A stretch of 64,000 nucleotides of DNA, taken from Spirosoma agri. GTDB lineage: Bacteria; Bacteroidota; Bacteroidia; Cytophagales; Spirosomataceae. The position numbers were made by a program, and so were the translations under genes. How positions within the stretch are numbered: position 1 is the first letter of the stretch; each line of letters begins with the position of its first letter. The stretch covers positions 372,001-436,000 of the forward strand of contig NZ_JAAGNZ010000002.1 in assembly GCF_010747415.1 (NCBI RefSeq). Reading direction: 5' to 3'. Shown here one piece after another: positions 18,257 to 26,527 of this stretch. Below the pieces are notes generated by a model. The model had not been told where the DNA came from, ran no database searches, and was given only the letters and a program-made list of their open reading frames with translations.

Positions 18257-19885
18257 ATGATAAATGTTAAGGATTCACAGTTTGGTGCCGTTGGTAATGG
18301 ACAAACTGACGACACTTCTGCTATTCAGCGTGCTATTAATTTTGCAAAGTCATTAACAGCACCAGGTGGAGGTAACTACCGGGCAACTGTTTTCTTCCCA
18401 GCTGGTTATTATTATGTATCATCACCTATTGACATTACAAATTCTAACGGTATTTGGTTAACAGGAGATGGTGGCCAATATATCAACACGGGAATTATTG
18501 GTAACACGAGTGGCGCCATATTTGATTTTAGTGGATCCTCATTGTCGGGCTGCGAAAATTTTTTCTTTCTATCGAGTACTGGATTTGGCAATACTCGATC
18601 AACGATCGGTGTACAATTCGCGCTAACCGCTAATGGTGGGCTCAACTGCGGTATACGACAGTGTTCCTTCCAAATGGAAGATTTCGCAACTGCGAACAAT
18701 GGACTCGGTACCATCGGTGTTTTAAATATCCGCTCGGAAGAGTTTTTTATAGATGCTTGCCTAATCCGGGCCAATGTATCTGTGGTACTAGGTAATTCAA
18801 CCTCCGTGACTGGTCCATCGACTACTTTCACAGCCACTAGTCGCTTCCAGACTCTTGTTTCAGGTATTGGTTCTATGGGAGTTACCAATATTCAGTCAAC
18901 TTCTCTTGAGAACTATGAGAGACGGCAACCGGCTCTAATATTAAATGGAACAAATAGTCTTAACTTCCAGGGATATATTAGCCGTGTTTCTGCTAGTAAC
19001 GGCAATAATGAAACAGCAATTTTCTGTACTCAGTATACGACCAATATGCGTGTTCACGCTACTGTTGAGTCATTTTCACGAATTTTGCAAGTACTCGCGA
19101 ATAGTGGTTTCGAAGGGAACGATTTGACAATTGTCTCAGCTAATGCAACTGCTCCCTCAACTGAGTTAATAAATATCACTGGCTGTTTTGTAAAAGGATT
19201 AAATGTTAGAATTTCACTACCAGTATTGGAAGAACGTGACAATCGGTATGTGCTATTTCACGCACCATCTACAGATCCAAACCAACAGGCAGCAGGAGCA
19301 ATTTCCAATAGTAAAATCGTTTGTTACGATATAAATTCTAATCAGTACATTATTTCTGCCAACCTGCTTAAGAAAGCAGACAATGTGGAATTTACAACGT
19401 CACGACCATTTGAGAAGAGAGGAGGACGTATTCGTCAATTATCAAATAATAATGTAAGCGCTGGGACAAAAAGTTCACCACAGTCTGCACCTGTATTCCG
19501 GTTTTTGCAGGCAGATAATTTAAACTCCTCTAACGGGCGTGGCGGATATTACAGAATTTGGATTGACGGCGTTGTACGAGCAGGGAGTTATGGATCAGGA
19601 GGTAGCGCAGTATTGTCATTCCAGGCACAAATAATCGTTAATCAAAATAATATAGGCACTGTAGATCCGCCTTCAGCAACCGTAATTATTTTAGATAAAA
19701 GTGTTACTAATCCTGCTTACCTGGATATTGTCGGTGTGATAGTTGACATTAGTTTTGCAAGTGGCGTTGGTACTGTTACGGTAAACCCCAGAGTTGTAGG
19801 AAATGCTAGTAGTGAATCTATCAGCTATGACGGAGTTACAGAACTGCAAAGCGATTTTTTAGTTAATGGCTCGATTCCTCTTTAG
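18257..19885 (+). CDS. Right-handed beta-helix protein, pectate-lyase-3/tailspike-like
   Basis: 542 aa. The N-terminus INVKDSQFGAVGNGQTDDT SAIQRAI is the classic opening of the Pectate_lyase_3 superfamily (GH28/GH55-like and phage tailspike beta-helices), followed by VFFPAGYYYVSS and a long run of short beta-strands. No signal peptide is visible at this ATG and no upstream in-frame start adds one. Export is therefore unexplained, though the fold is normally extracellular. The C-terminal third (about 400-540) changes character to a small beta-sandwich. Its 3' end overlaps the convergent glycosyltransferase gene by 23 bp. It could cleave or bind the capsule polysaccharide; no catalytic residues can be assigned. 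Confidence 0.75.
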   Translation: MINVKDSQFGAVGNGQTDDTSAIQRAINFAKSLTAPGGGNYRATVFFPAGYYYVSSPIDITNSNGIWLTGDGGQYINTGIIGNTSGAIFDFSGSSLSGCENFFFLSSTGFGNTRSTIGVQFALTANGGLNCGIRQCSFQMEDFATANNGLGTIGVLNIRSEEFFIDACLIRANVSVVLGNSTSVTGPSTTFTATSRFQTLVSGIGSMGVTNIQSTSLENYERRQPALILNGTNSLNFQGYISRVSASNGNNETAIFCTQYTTNMRVHATVESFSRILQVLANSGFEGNDLTIVSANATAPSTELINITGCFVKGLNVRISLPVLEERDNRYVLFHAPSTDPNQQAAGAISNSKIVCYDINSNQYIISANLLKKADNVEFTTSRPFEKRGGRIRQLSNNNVSAGTKSSPQSAPVFRFLQADNLNSSNGRGGYYRIWIDGVVRAGSYGSGGSAVLSFQAQIIVNQNNIGTVDPPSATVIILDKSVTNPAYLDIVGVIVDISFASGVGTVTVNPRVVGNASSESISYDGVTELQSDFLVNGSIPL

Positions 19886-20801
19886 AAGAAGTTAGCCAAA
19901 ATCCTGGATGCATGCTTATCCGACGTTTCAAGGATATTGGAAATCGATTCTCTTTTTTTCCCATTTTATACCCGATATATTTTGCCAGCGTTCGGATCAA
20001 CTGTGCAGGAATCAATCTTTTATATCCATTGCGGCTAAGGTATTGCAGTTCTTGGACAACGTATTTAAAACCTTCAGAATCAGCTCCTGAAAATTTACTT
20101 AAAATCGCTTGCTGCTCTTGATGAAATACACCTATATCAAAGTAACGTTTGAATTCTTCTAAGATGGTATAATCGTGAGAATGAAATACTTGCGCATCTG
20201 CACAATAAGCCACCGCTTTATTTTGCATGATGAAGCGAGCAGCTACAGACACATCTTCACCTAATATTGTATCTGATGGAAACCCCCCAACCGAAAGTAA
20301 ATCAAGTTTACGGTAAGCCGCAAATGAATTGGAGCAAGAGCAAGTTTTAATCCCCATTTCAGGAATTGAGGCTTTCGTTTTGACCACGCTATGAGCAGGG
20401 TAGTTTGCCAAGCGAGCAAATCGGCCAAAAACTCCTGTTTCAGGATAAGGTAGTTGCCGCCCATAAGCCATAGCAATATCATCCTGGCTATTTAACATAC
20501 TTAATAAATTTTCTAAAGTTTGTGGAGAGGCAGGCAAGGCATCTTGAGTCATAAAAACAACTACACTTGAATTGGCCAATTGTAGTCCAAGATTTCGACT
20601 GTTGCCGTGATTAAACGATACTTTTTTGATTGGAACGAGTTGTACTCCTTCTTTGCGTGCTATCTCTTGTGTATTGTCCGTCGACTCAGAATCAATTATT
20701 ATTATTTCGTTTTGTATTGTCTGTTCACGAAGTTTTTGCAATAAAAGGGGGAGATAAGCGGCAGCATTATAAGTAGGTATGACAATAGATAACATCTTCA
20801 T
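19863..20801 (-). CDS. Family 2 glycosyltransferase (rhamnosyltransferase-like)
   Basis: 312 aa. MKMLSIVIPTYNAAAYLPLLLQKL is followed by IIIDSESTDNTQEIA, the acceptor/donor site FNHGNSRNLGLQLA and the metal-binding MTQDALP. The downstream GEDVSVAARFI replaces the usual ED motif. The FNHGxxRN pattern is common in GT2 rhamnosyltransferases. Cytosolic side of the membrane. Last gene of a minus-strand block that reads 25294 to 19863. The gap to the upstream GT is 19 bp. The 3' end overlaps the beta-helix gene on the opposite strand by 23 bp, so the two transcripts converge without a terminator between them. Confidence 0.9.
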   Translation of the reverse strand: MKMLSIVIPTYNAAAYLPLLLQKLREQTIQNEIIIIDSESTDNTQEIARKEGVQLVPIKKVSFNHGNSRNLGLQLANSSVVVFMTQDALPASPQTLENLLSMLNSQDDIAMAYGRQLPYPETGVFGRFARLANYPAHSVVKTKASIPEMGIKTCSCSNSFAAYRKLDLLSVGGFPSDTILGEDVSVAARFIMQNKAVAYCADAQVFHSHDYTILEEFKRYFDIGVFHQEQQAILSKFSGADSEGFKYVVQELQYLSRNGYKRLIPAQLIRTLAKYIGYKMGKKENRFPISLKRRISMHPGFWLTSSKEESSH

Positions 20802-20820
20802 TAAAAAGAATCAAGTGAAC

Positions 20821-21534
20821 TTACGCCAACAGTCGTTTAGCTACATTGAAAAAGAGAAACAGGCGATTTAATAACTGCTTGGCAAAGCTATAACCTGTTT
20901 CTCCTGTGGGAGAGGCATTACCACCATGCCTCACATATTTTATTAAAGGTTTTTTGTAGAATATAGTTTTACCTTTTGCCTCAACAAGTAAGCCGATCCA
21001 CCAATCGTGCATATGAATTTGTTTTGGAAAAGGAAGTATATACTGCAAAATATCACGTCGAAAAGCCATACAGCAACCTATATATGAGTTCTTATATAAG
21101 TTAGTCCAAAACCCTTTCCGGCTTCCTCTATGTTCGAAAAATGAGGAATGTATTTGATGGCCCATCTGATTAACCACTTCGCAATCTGTGAGTACCAGAT
21201 CATAATCGATCAACAAATTACTTATTACCGCCACTTTATCGGGCAACCAAATATCATCTTGGTCAGCTAAAAAAATATAACGTCCAGAACAATGCTCGAG
21301 GGCATTTTCGAAATTTCCTGTAGGCCCGTGGATATTAGCATTAATGAAAATCTTAATTCTCTGATCCGAAAATTGTTTTATTATTTCCAGAGTATCGTCA
21401 GTAGATCCATCATCGGATATAATAATTTCATCATCTTCATCTAGCTGTTGTAAAATCGAAATTAGCTGCTGCTCTATAAATTGGCTACCGTTGTAAGTAG
21501 CCATACAAATGCTGATAAAACTCATTCCAGTCAA
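20821..21534 (-). CDS. Family 2 glycosyltransferase
   Basis: 237 aa. Opening FISICMATYNGSQFIEQQLIS, nucleotide-binding IIISDDGSTDDTLEII, and metal-binding FLADQDDIWLPDK (DQDD), as in GT2 enzymes of O-antigen and capsule loci. Later HDWWIGLLVEAKG carries the catalytic-base region. The start overlaps the polymerase stop by 4 bp (ATGA at 21531-21534), so its translation is coupled to it. An alternative internal start MSFISICM is three codons in. Sugar specificity is not readable. Confidence 0.9.
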   Translation of the reverse strand: MTGMSFISICMATYNGSQFIEQQLISILQQLDEDDEIIISDDGSTDDTLEIIKQFSDQRIKIFINANIHGPTGNFENALEHCSGRYIFLADQDDIWLPDKVAVISNLLIDYDLVLTDCEVVNQMGHQIHSSFFEHRGSRKGFWTNLYKNSYIGCCMAFRRDILQYILPFPKQIHMHDWWIGLLVEAKGKTIFYKKPLIKYVRHGGNASPTGETGYSFAKQLLNRLFLFFNVAKRLLA

Positions 21535-22847
21535 GTTTTAAAAAGTTTATACAACTTAAATGAAGTTGAGCCCAATCGCAAATGTAATCGACGAGTCAGT
21601 AAAAAGCTAACTACTATATAAGGTGGAATGACAAAGAAAGCCAGATCAAATGATTGAGTGATAGCAAGGCTGATGTCATTAATCATCGTGCTTGCAAGAT
21701 GAAAGAAACTACCCATGTAGACAAAATAAAAAGCGCTTGTCGATTTGAGTGAAAAATAATGAATTCTGAGAAGCGAATATATATAACCTACCAAGAAGCT
21801 GAAAGGGAAAGCACCCCAATAATAGAAGTAGATGCGTCCTTCAATATAGAATGGTGCATTAGGGCCTACGGTAATAGGTGTCATTGGACCTGGTGCGCGC
21901 AAATTGTCGACCATAATGTTGCCAACTGCTTCCTGGTAAGGCTGTATGCGAAAGAACCCTAAAATAGGGTTCGTTAATACAGAAATATAGTTTAAGAACG
22001 AGTAGTTTTCAAAATAGCTAATGTTAACGGGTTGGTAGTAGTACAAAATTGAATCCCCACTATATAATAAGCGTTTAATGAATGCAAAAAAGACACTATC
22101 TAAATCGCTATTCTCTTTCCACAGTACGGCAAAGAAAACACTCATTGTAGCTACGAAAAAAAGAGGTATATATCTTTTGAATTTCTTTATAAAAACTTGT
22201 TTATCCGAAAATAGTGGATGATAAAATACAATTCCAGCGGAAATAGCAAATTGTAACAAAGCGGATTTAGATCCTTCTAATGAAGAAAAAAAAGCAACAA
22301 TAACTAAAAAAATTAAATTAATTCGTTTCCTATTTACAAAATACATGAAAATAAGAGCAGTGCTTACAAATGTTCCGGTACTCCAATTTATCTTTCTGAA
22401 CAAACCAAAACCTTGTTGGAAATTAGCAATCTTGGATTCCGTAGGTGCGTCAGACAATAAAGCAAAACCTTTGTTATAACCTATAATGACATTAGATGAA
22501 ATATAGACCAACAAAAGAAAATAGGTAGTCCATTGTAAAATAAGTTGATCAGAAAATTTATAATGCACATTTTGTCTTTCAATATTAGGGTTTAAGTTAT
22601 AATGCCTTGAATAAGCAATTTTGAAACCAAACCATAAAGATAACTGGCAAGCAAAAAAGTGAATAATATCTTGCAAACTAGGAATTATTTGAAGAGCTAA
22701 AACGCTAGCAAAAGAAGTAGTGAATATCCAAACAAACAAAGGATCAATTACTGAATATACAAATTTGCGATATAGCATAGCATAAATGGCGAGCAATATT
22801 GCAGCAGATCCGATGACAACAAATAGTATGCTATAATCAACTTCCAT
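21531..22847 (-). CDS. Wzy-like oligosaccharide repeat-unit polymerase
   Basis: 438 aa and very hydrophobic, with about 10-12 predicted membrane helices. A long periplasmic loop between late helices contains PYQEAVGNIMVDNLRAPG and a GxxxPFYIEGR-type stretch, the kind of loop seen in O-antigen polymerases. Sequence conservation in this family is low, so the call rests on topology, the loop and the setting between glycosyltransferases in a locus that already has Wzx- and Wzz-like proteins. It would join lipid-linked repeat units in the periplasm. It overlaps the next gene by 4 bp and lies 4 bp after the upstream GT. Confidence 0.75.
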   Translation of the reverse strand: MEVDYSILFVVIGSAAILLAIYAMLYRKFVYSVIDPLFVWIFTTSFASVLALQIIPSLQDIIHFFACQLSLWFGFKIAYSRHYNLNPNIERQNVHYKFSDQLILQWTTYFLLLVYISSNVIIGYNKGFALLSDAPTESKIANFQQGFGLFRKINWSTGTFVSTALIFMYFVNRKRINLIFLVIVAFFSSLEGSKSALLQFAISAGIVFYHPLFSDKQVFIKKFKRYIPLFFVATMSVFFAVLWKENSDLDSVFFAFIKRLLYSGDSILYYYQPVNISYFENYSFLNYISVLTNPILGFFRIQPYQEAVGNIMVDNLRAPGPMTPITVGPNAPFYIEGRIYFYYWGAFPFSFLVGYIYSLLRIHYFSLKSTSAFYFVYMGSFFHLASTMINDISLAITQSFDLAFFVIPPYIVVSFLLTRRLHLRLGSTSFKLYKLFKT

Positions 22848-22851
22848 TTCA

Positions 22852-23709
22852 TTAACTTAGTTTACCTAAACGCCCCTGCCATCCGGCTGATAAAGCCTTC
22901 TTAATATACATTAAACGAAGATATTTGTGATCTTCTAACAAGGACGACTTTACTATTTCTTTCACACTTAGCTGTAGCAGAAATAAACAAACTTTTGGAT
23001 TAATATTAAAATACGTACGTGATATATAGATAGCATTTCTAATAAAATAATATAATCTTACTGGATTGTGTGATATATAGCTTATATTTAATGTATAAAG
23101 GTTAAATTTTTTAACTGTGCCTAGTTTGTGATTCAGCTTTAAGTTAGTAATTTCAATAATTTTAAATTTATTTAGGTAAAGGCGTAAATTATATTCATGA
23201 TCTACGTGATCTATAAATAAATTTTTATTGAAAGGTCCGACCTTCTGATAGGCATGAAGGCTCAAGAGATTTCCTGAAGTCATTGTAAGATTGACTTCTT
23301 TGTATGCATCAGCGGAAAGTGACCCACTGTGATCAACTGACACAATACCTAGCTCTTCTGGATTTGCATAATTGTTAATAAAATCAATCATACTAGAAAT
23401 CATGTTTGATGGTGCTCGGCTGTCATCATCCATTGTCAAAAGGTACGTAAAATTATCGTTAATAGCCCGGTGAGCAGCAATATTTAGAGCGTCTGCAACA
23501 CCATAATTGCCAATATTTGGTATGTAAACTATTGAGCGGAATGATTGCAATTGATTGACCAAATCTAAGTTAGGGCTATCCGAGTTATCAATAACATATA
23601 GTTTTTTTATTTGATCAATATACGTATTTATATTATTAATAACTTCTACACCACTGTTATATAAAACAACGACGCCAGCTATTGTCTCATTCAGATTTGA
23701 TTCTTGCAT
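22852..23709 (-). CDS. Family 2 glycosyltransferase (rhamnosyltransferase-like)
   Basis: 285 aa. TIAGVVVLYNSGVEVINNIN, then YVIDNSDSPN, NIGNYGVADALNIAAHRA and the metal-binding LTMDDDSRAP. The order VxLYN - DNS - NxGxAxALN - DDD is the WbbL/RfbF-type rhamnosyltransferase pattern. Later IDHVDHEYNLRL supplies the conserved catalytic-region Asp/Glu. No membrane helices. 42 bp downstream of the next GT and 4 bp upstream of the polymerase. If truly a rhamnosyltransferase it would use dTDP-rhamnose. rfbA and rfbB at 57-59 kb make the shared precursor, but rfbC and rfbD are not in this window. Confidence 0.87.
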   Translation of the reverse strand: MQESNLNETIAGVVVLYNSGVEVINNINTYIDQIKKLYVIDNSDSPNLDLVNQLQSFRSIVYIPNIGNYGVADALNIAAHRAINDNFTYLLTMDDDSRAPSNMISSMIDFINNYANPEELGIVSVDHSGSLSADAYKEVNLTMTSGNLLSLHAYQKVGPFNKNLFIDHVDHEYNLRLYLNKFKIIEITNLKLNHKLGTVKKFNLYTLNISYISHNPVRLYYFIRNAIYISRTYFNINPKVCLFLLQLSVKEIVKSSLLEDHKYLRLMYIKKALSAGWQGRLGKLS

Positions 23710-23751
23710 AGCATTTTCTTTATTCGTAAAATAGCATTTTAGTTTTCAATT

Positions 23752-24498
23752 TTATACTTGATGACCGTATATATAATATCGCATTTTTTTTTGGAAATAG
23801 TACAACGACAGAATGATAGAAAGGAATTTACCTTTAACCTGGCTTTTTATATTACGATTTCTCACAATATTCGTTTCTTTCAATGATCGACTAAACTCAC
23901 TACTGGCTCCCCCCGTTGCACAGGTTGCGATCACCAAAGGGACAAATAATGTTAAAGATTTTCGAATATACAGTAGTAAATTAAGTTCATAATCTGCTAA
24001 TATTTTAAGTGAAGAGTCATAGCGGAATTCAGAGAATACAGATTTATTATAAAATGCACTTTGATGATGTACAGTATTTTGAAATAATGTTCGTTTGCCT
24101 AAATAAGAATTCATCTGATAATTATTGTCAAACACTACCTGGCCAAATACCAACGAATATTCCGTTTTCAAATAAGGGCTTATCTGCTCTAAAACTTTGA
24201 GATTTAATACGTCATCAGCGCCAAGAAAATAAATCCATTTTCCATTAACACGATCGATCCCTTTGTTCATAGCATCGTAGATCCCTTTATCAGGTTCACT
24301 GATCCAACCTGAGAGCATGTGCTCATATCGCTTAATAATGTCAATAGACCCATCAGTACTGCCTCCATCAATTATCCAATAATCGATCAAGTCTTGCTTC
24401 TGATTCAATACGCTTAGTATTGTAGTTTCTAAAGTAGAAGCAGAATTATAAACAACTGTTATGATCGAAATGAGAGGAGTAGCCTTAATAAGTTTCAT
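23752..24498 (-). CDS. Family 2 glycosyltransferase, paralogue of 9629-10396
   Basis: 248 aa. PLISIITVVYNSASTLETTILS, WIIDGGSTDGSIDIIKRYE, SGWISEPDKGIYDAMNKGID, and FLGADDVLN as the metal-binding site. The WISEPDKGxYDAxNKxID block is the clearest link to the GT at 9629. The two lie on opposite strands on either side of the fibre region. This subgroup of GT2 commonly transfers N-acetylhexosamine or galactose residues, but specificity cannot be assigned here. 121 bp separate it from the methyltransferase gene upstream. Confidence 0.9.
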   Translation of the reverse strand: MKLIKATPLISIITVVYNSASTLETTILSVLNQKQDLIDYWIIDGGSTDGSIDIIKRYEHMLSGWISEPDKGIYDAMNKGIDRVNGKWIYFLGADDVLNLKVLEQISPYLKTEYSLVFGQVVFDNNYQMNSYLGKRTLFQNTVHHQSAFYNKSVFSEFRYDSSLKILADYELNLLLYIRKSLTLFVPLVIATCATGGASSEFSRSLKETNIVRNRNIKSQVKGKFLSIILSLYYFQKKMRYYIYGHQV

Positions 24499-24619
24499 AA
24501 ATTAGCACTACTTGTAACGAATTTATATTGCACATTATTATGCTGCTTTTAACTGCATAATTGTGAAGGAAGTTGTACAGTAAACACACTGAATTGCATG
24601 CTCATCTCCTTGAAAACAT

Positions 24620-25294
24620 TCAGAGGTGTGCAACAACAGCGAATTGTAGGTATTCCATATCAGATATGCTATTAAGAAGAATTTTATTTAAGATTCTGAA
24701 ATTTTTGTACCCCTTATAATTCAATTCCTTAATAGAGTTAATTCCTTCTATTACCTTTATCTTATAGTTAGCCTCTAAAAACATTCTTTCAGCGCTTTTC
24801 TTTGTAAAAAATCTTAAATGAGTTTTGTCAAAAATACCGGCGTTAACATAATGGAAATCTTTATGAACCAAGATATGGTAGATTGCATCAAAAAATCTTA
24901 TATTAGGAACAGATGCAATTATAACTCCTCCTTCAGATAAATAGGATTTACATAATTCGAGAGCTTCAAATGGGTTGATTAAATGTTCTAAAACATCATT
25001 GAAGAATATACAATCGAATTTTTGATTGTTTAAATTAATATCGGCACTAAAAATAGTATTATAAACTTTATCTAAAACTAGCTCAGCTTTTTCGGATGCC
25101 CTTTTGTCCGGCTCAATACCCCAAACTTCACAATTAAATTCTTTTTTGACAGAACTACCAAACGATCCGCTGCTACAACCTACATCTAAAACATATTTTA
25201 CGTGTTTCGGTATATATTTTAGCATCTCATTACGTTCATGCGCAAAATAGGCGGCATCTTTTTCATTGTATTCCTTCTCCAATATATTCATCAC
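24620..25294 (-). CDS. Class I SAM-dependent methyltransferase
   Basis: 224 aa. SAM-binding motif I VLDVGCSSGSFGSSVKKEF, motif II acidic WGIEPDK, and post-motif FDCIFFNDVLEHLINPFEAL identify a Methyltransf_11/23-type enzyme. Next LSEGGVIIASVPN is typical of sugar or lipid methyltransferases in polysaccharide loci (UbiG-like core). The C-terminal region FFTKKSAERMFLEANY is also standard for this group. First gene of the minus-strand block. Two adjacent ATG codons (25294 and 25291) make the exact start ambiguous by one residue. Likely methylates a sugar of the capsule repeat (inference). Confidence 0.88.
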   Translation of the reverse strand: MMNILEKEYNEKDAAYFAHERNEMLKYIPKHVKYVLDVGCSSGSFGSSVKKEFNCEVWGIEPDKRASEKAELVLDKVYNTIFSADINLNNQKFDCIFFNDVLEHLINPFEALELCKSYLSEGGVIIASVPNIRFFDAIYHILVHKDFHYVNAGIFDKTHLRFFTKKSAERMFLEANYKIKVIEGINSIKELNYKGYKNFRILNKILLNSISDMEYLQFAVVAHL

Positions 25295-25331
25295 TAATAT
25301 ACATTTTTGCGTAAGACTTTATTGAACATTA

Positions 25332-25339
25332 CAAATATA
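25332..25339 (-). promoter_or_regulatory. Candidate -7 promoter box for the minus-strand glycosyltransferase block
   Basis: Minus-strand TATATTTG fits TAnnTTTG exactly, 38 bp before the methyltransferase ATG at 25294. It sits only 24 bp from the IS5-like copy 2 end, so the -33 region lies within or next to the element. Confidence 0.5.
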
Positions 25340-25409
25340 AGTTAATTTCTATAATAAGAATGTGTTTGGGAATTGAGAAAGGTTAAGAGTCTTGCCAACT
25401 TTGCAGCGA

Positions 25410-25425
25410 CCGCCCGGCGGCCCGG
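25410..25425 (+). repeat. Possible fifth 16-bp insert in copy 2 (upstream of coding frame)
   Basis: CCGCCCGGCGGCCCGG matches the consensus at 12 of 16 positions and keeps CCGG-N4-CCGG. The copies cannot be aligned well enough here to prove an insertion. Confidence 0.35.
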
Positions 25426-25482
25426 CAAGCAACAAAGCCACTGACCGACCTTCAATGAGACGCAATTTCTCCCTTTTTTGAT

Positions 25483-25498
25483 GCTACCGGCCACCCGG
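25483..25498 (+). repeat. 16-bp hairpin insert, copy 2 only, N-terminal site
   Basis: GCTACCGGCCACCCGG between TTTGAT and CTTAAACGC. 12 of 16 positions match the consensus and CCGG-CCAC-CCGG is kept. Copy 1 has no insert here and the spacing differs by exactly 16 bp. Confidence 0.75.
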
Positions 25499-25622
25499 CT
25501 TAAACGCAAGCGCAAACACGATCTACGTCAAATAGTGAACATCATCTTATGGTTGATGCACAGGCGCTCAGTGGCGTAATCTACCCGAAGAATGGCCTAA
25601 CTGGCAGGCCGTTTATTATTAC

Positions 25623-25638
25623 CGCACCGGTGGCCCAG
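25623..25638 (+). repeat. 16-bp hairpin insert, copy 2 only
   Basis: CGCACCGGTGGCCCAG between TAC and TTTGAG, splitting AVYYY from FERWKQDGT. 13 of 16 positions match the consensus. Copy 1 is uninterrupted here (AVYAHFNIWKSDGT). Confidence 0.8.
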
Positions 25639-26022
25639 TTTGAGCGATGGAAACAGGATGGCACCTTCGAGCGAATCAATTCGACGCTGAATCAACTGGA
25701 TCGTGAAGGGGGCGGCAAAGAAGCTCACCCATCGGTGTTATCAATTGATAAACAAAGCGTTAAGTTAAATCCTATGATCTGCGAGTATCGAGGTATAGAT
25801 GCCAATAAACGCGTCAACGGCCGTAAACGACAGTTTGTGGTCGATACACAAGGTCGACTCTGGATAGCCGCTGTTCATGCTGCCAATCAGGGCGATGGGC
25901 CTGCTGCGGTTTCACTAGTTGGCGATATTCTTTGGCGAGTGGGCGAACGGTTAGAAAAAGTGTATGGAGACCAGCCGGACAACGGAGTTTTTGCCAAGGC
26001 CTTAGTTGATTGGGGTATTTAT

Positions 26023-26038
26023 CGCACCAGCGACCCGG
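26023..26038 (+). repeat. 16-bp hairpin insert, copy 2, shared site 2
   Basis: CGCACCAGCGACCCGG between TAT and TTCGAG, splitting DWGIY from FEKAS. 15 of 16 positions match the consensus. Same site as 10735-10750. Confidence 0.85.
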
Positions 26039-26128
26039 TTCGAGAAAGCTTCTCGGCCGGAATCGACTCAGGGTTTCGTACCTATCGCCAAGCGATGGGT
26101 TGTGGAACGGAGTATTGCCTGGACGAAT

Positions 26129-26144
26129 CGCACGGGCGACCCCG
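26129..26144 (+). repeat. 16-bp hairpin insert, copy 2, C-terminal shared site
   Basis: CGCACGGGCGACCCCG between AAT and TTCTTC, splitting AWTN from FFRRIVKDY. The stem reads CGGG-CGAC-CCCG, a paired change relative to CCGG-CGAC-CCGG. Same site as 10615-10630. Confidence 0.85.
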
Positions 26145-26527
26145 TTCTTCCGCCGAATCGTCAAAGATTACGAGTATACGCTATTATCTACGGTGAGTTG
26201 GCTGTATTTTGCTACCATTCAACCAATGCTTCAGCGAAGCTAACCTTATTACCGGAGACAATTCCCCAACCCCTTCTAAAATAAATTTGCTAGTAGTAAG
26301 GTCTTTTTGGTATCACTTACCGGGTACCTTGTTTGATGATCGGACCGTTTGATCAATTGTTCACGTTGTCCTATCCAGGTTGATGTCAAGCTTTTATCTG
26401 CTCAACTGCTATTGTACAGCTACAAATCGCTATAAATGAGTAGACTGTTTAAGAAAGTGCTGAGAAATAATGGCATCGTGATAATACTAGGTTTTTTATA
26501 GTATGATTCACATACTAGTGTTGAAGG

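Larger units (their letters stand above)
25441..26243 (+). pseudogene. IS5-like transposase, copy 2, frame broken by 16-bp inserts
   Basis: Reading frame from LTDLQ (then a TGA where copy 1 has TGG) through ISPFF, KRKRKHDLRQIVNIILWLM, WPNWQAVYYY, FERWKQDGTFERIN, SIDKQSVKL (first Asp), GRKRQFVVDTQGRLW (second Asp), [38 protein letters not shown] (Glu) and [17 protein letters not shown] to a stop at 26243. Four 16-bp inserts separate these blocks, at 25483-25498, 25623-25638, 26023-26038 and 26129-26144. By codon count, removing them rejoins every block in frame. Only one 2-bp deletion near 25570 and one TGA remain as ordinary damage. DDE residues are otherwise present. Confidence 0.88.
25363..26271 (+). 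mobile_element. Decayed IS5-like insertion sequence, copy 2
   Basis: About 909 bp with ends TGTTTGGGAATTGAG at 25363 and ATTCCCCAAC at 26261-26270, which are imperfect inverted repeats. The first about 30 bp are nearly identical to the corresponding end of copy 1. Orientation is opposite to copy 1. The transposase is on the plus strand and broken at several points by 16-bp inserts. Confidence 0.85.
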
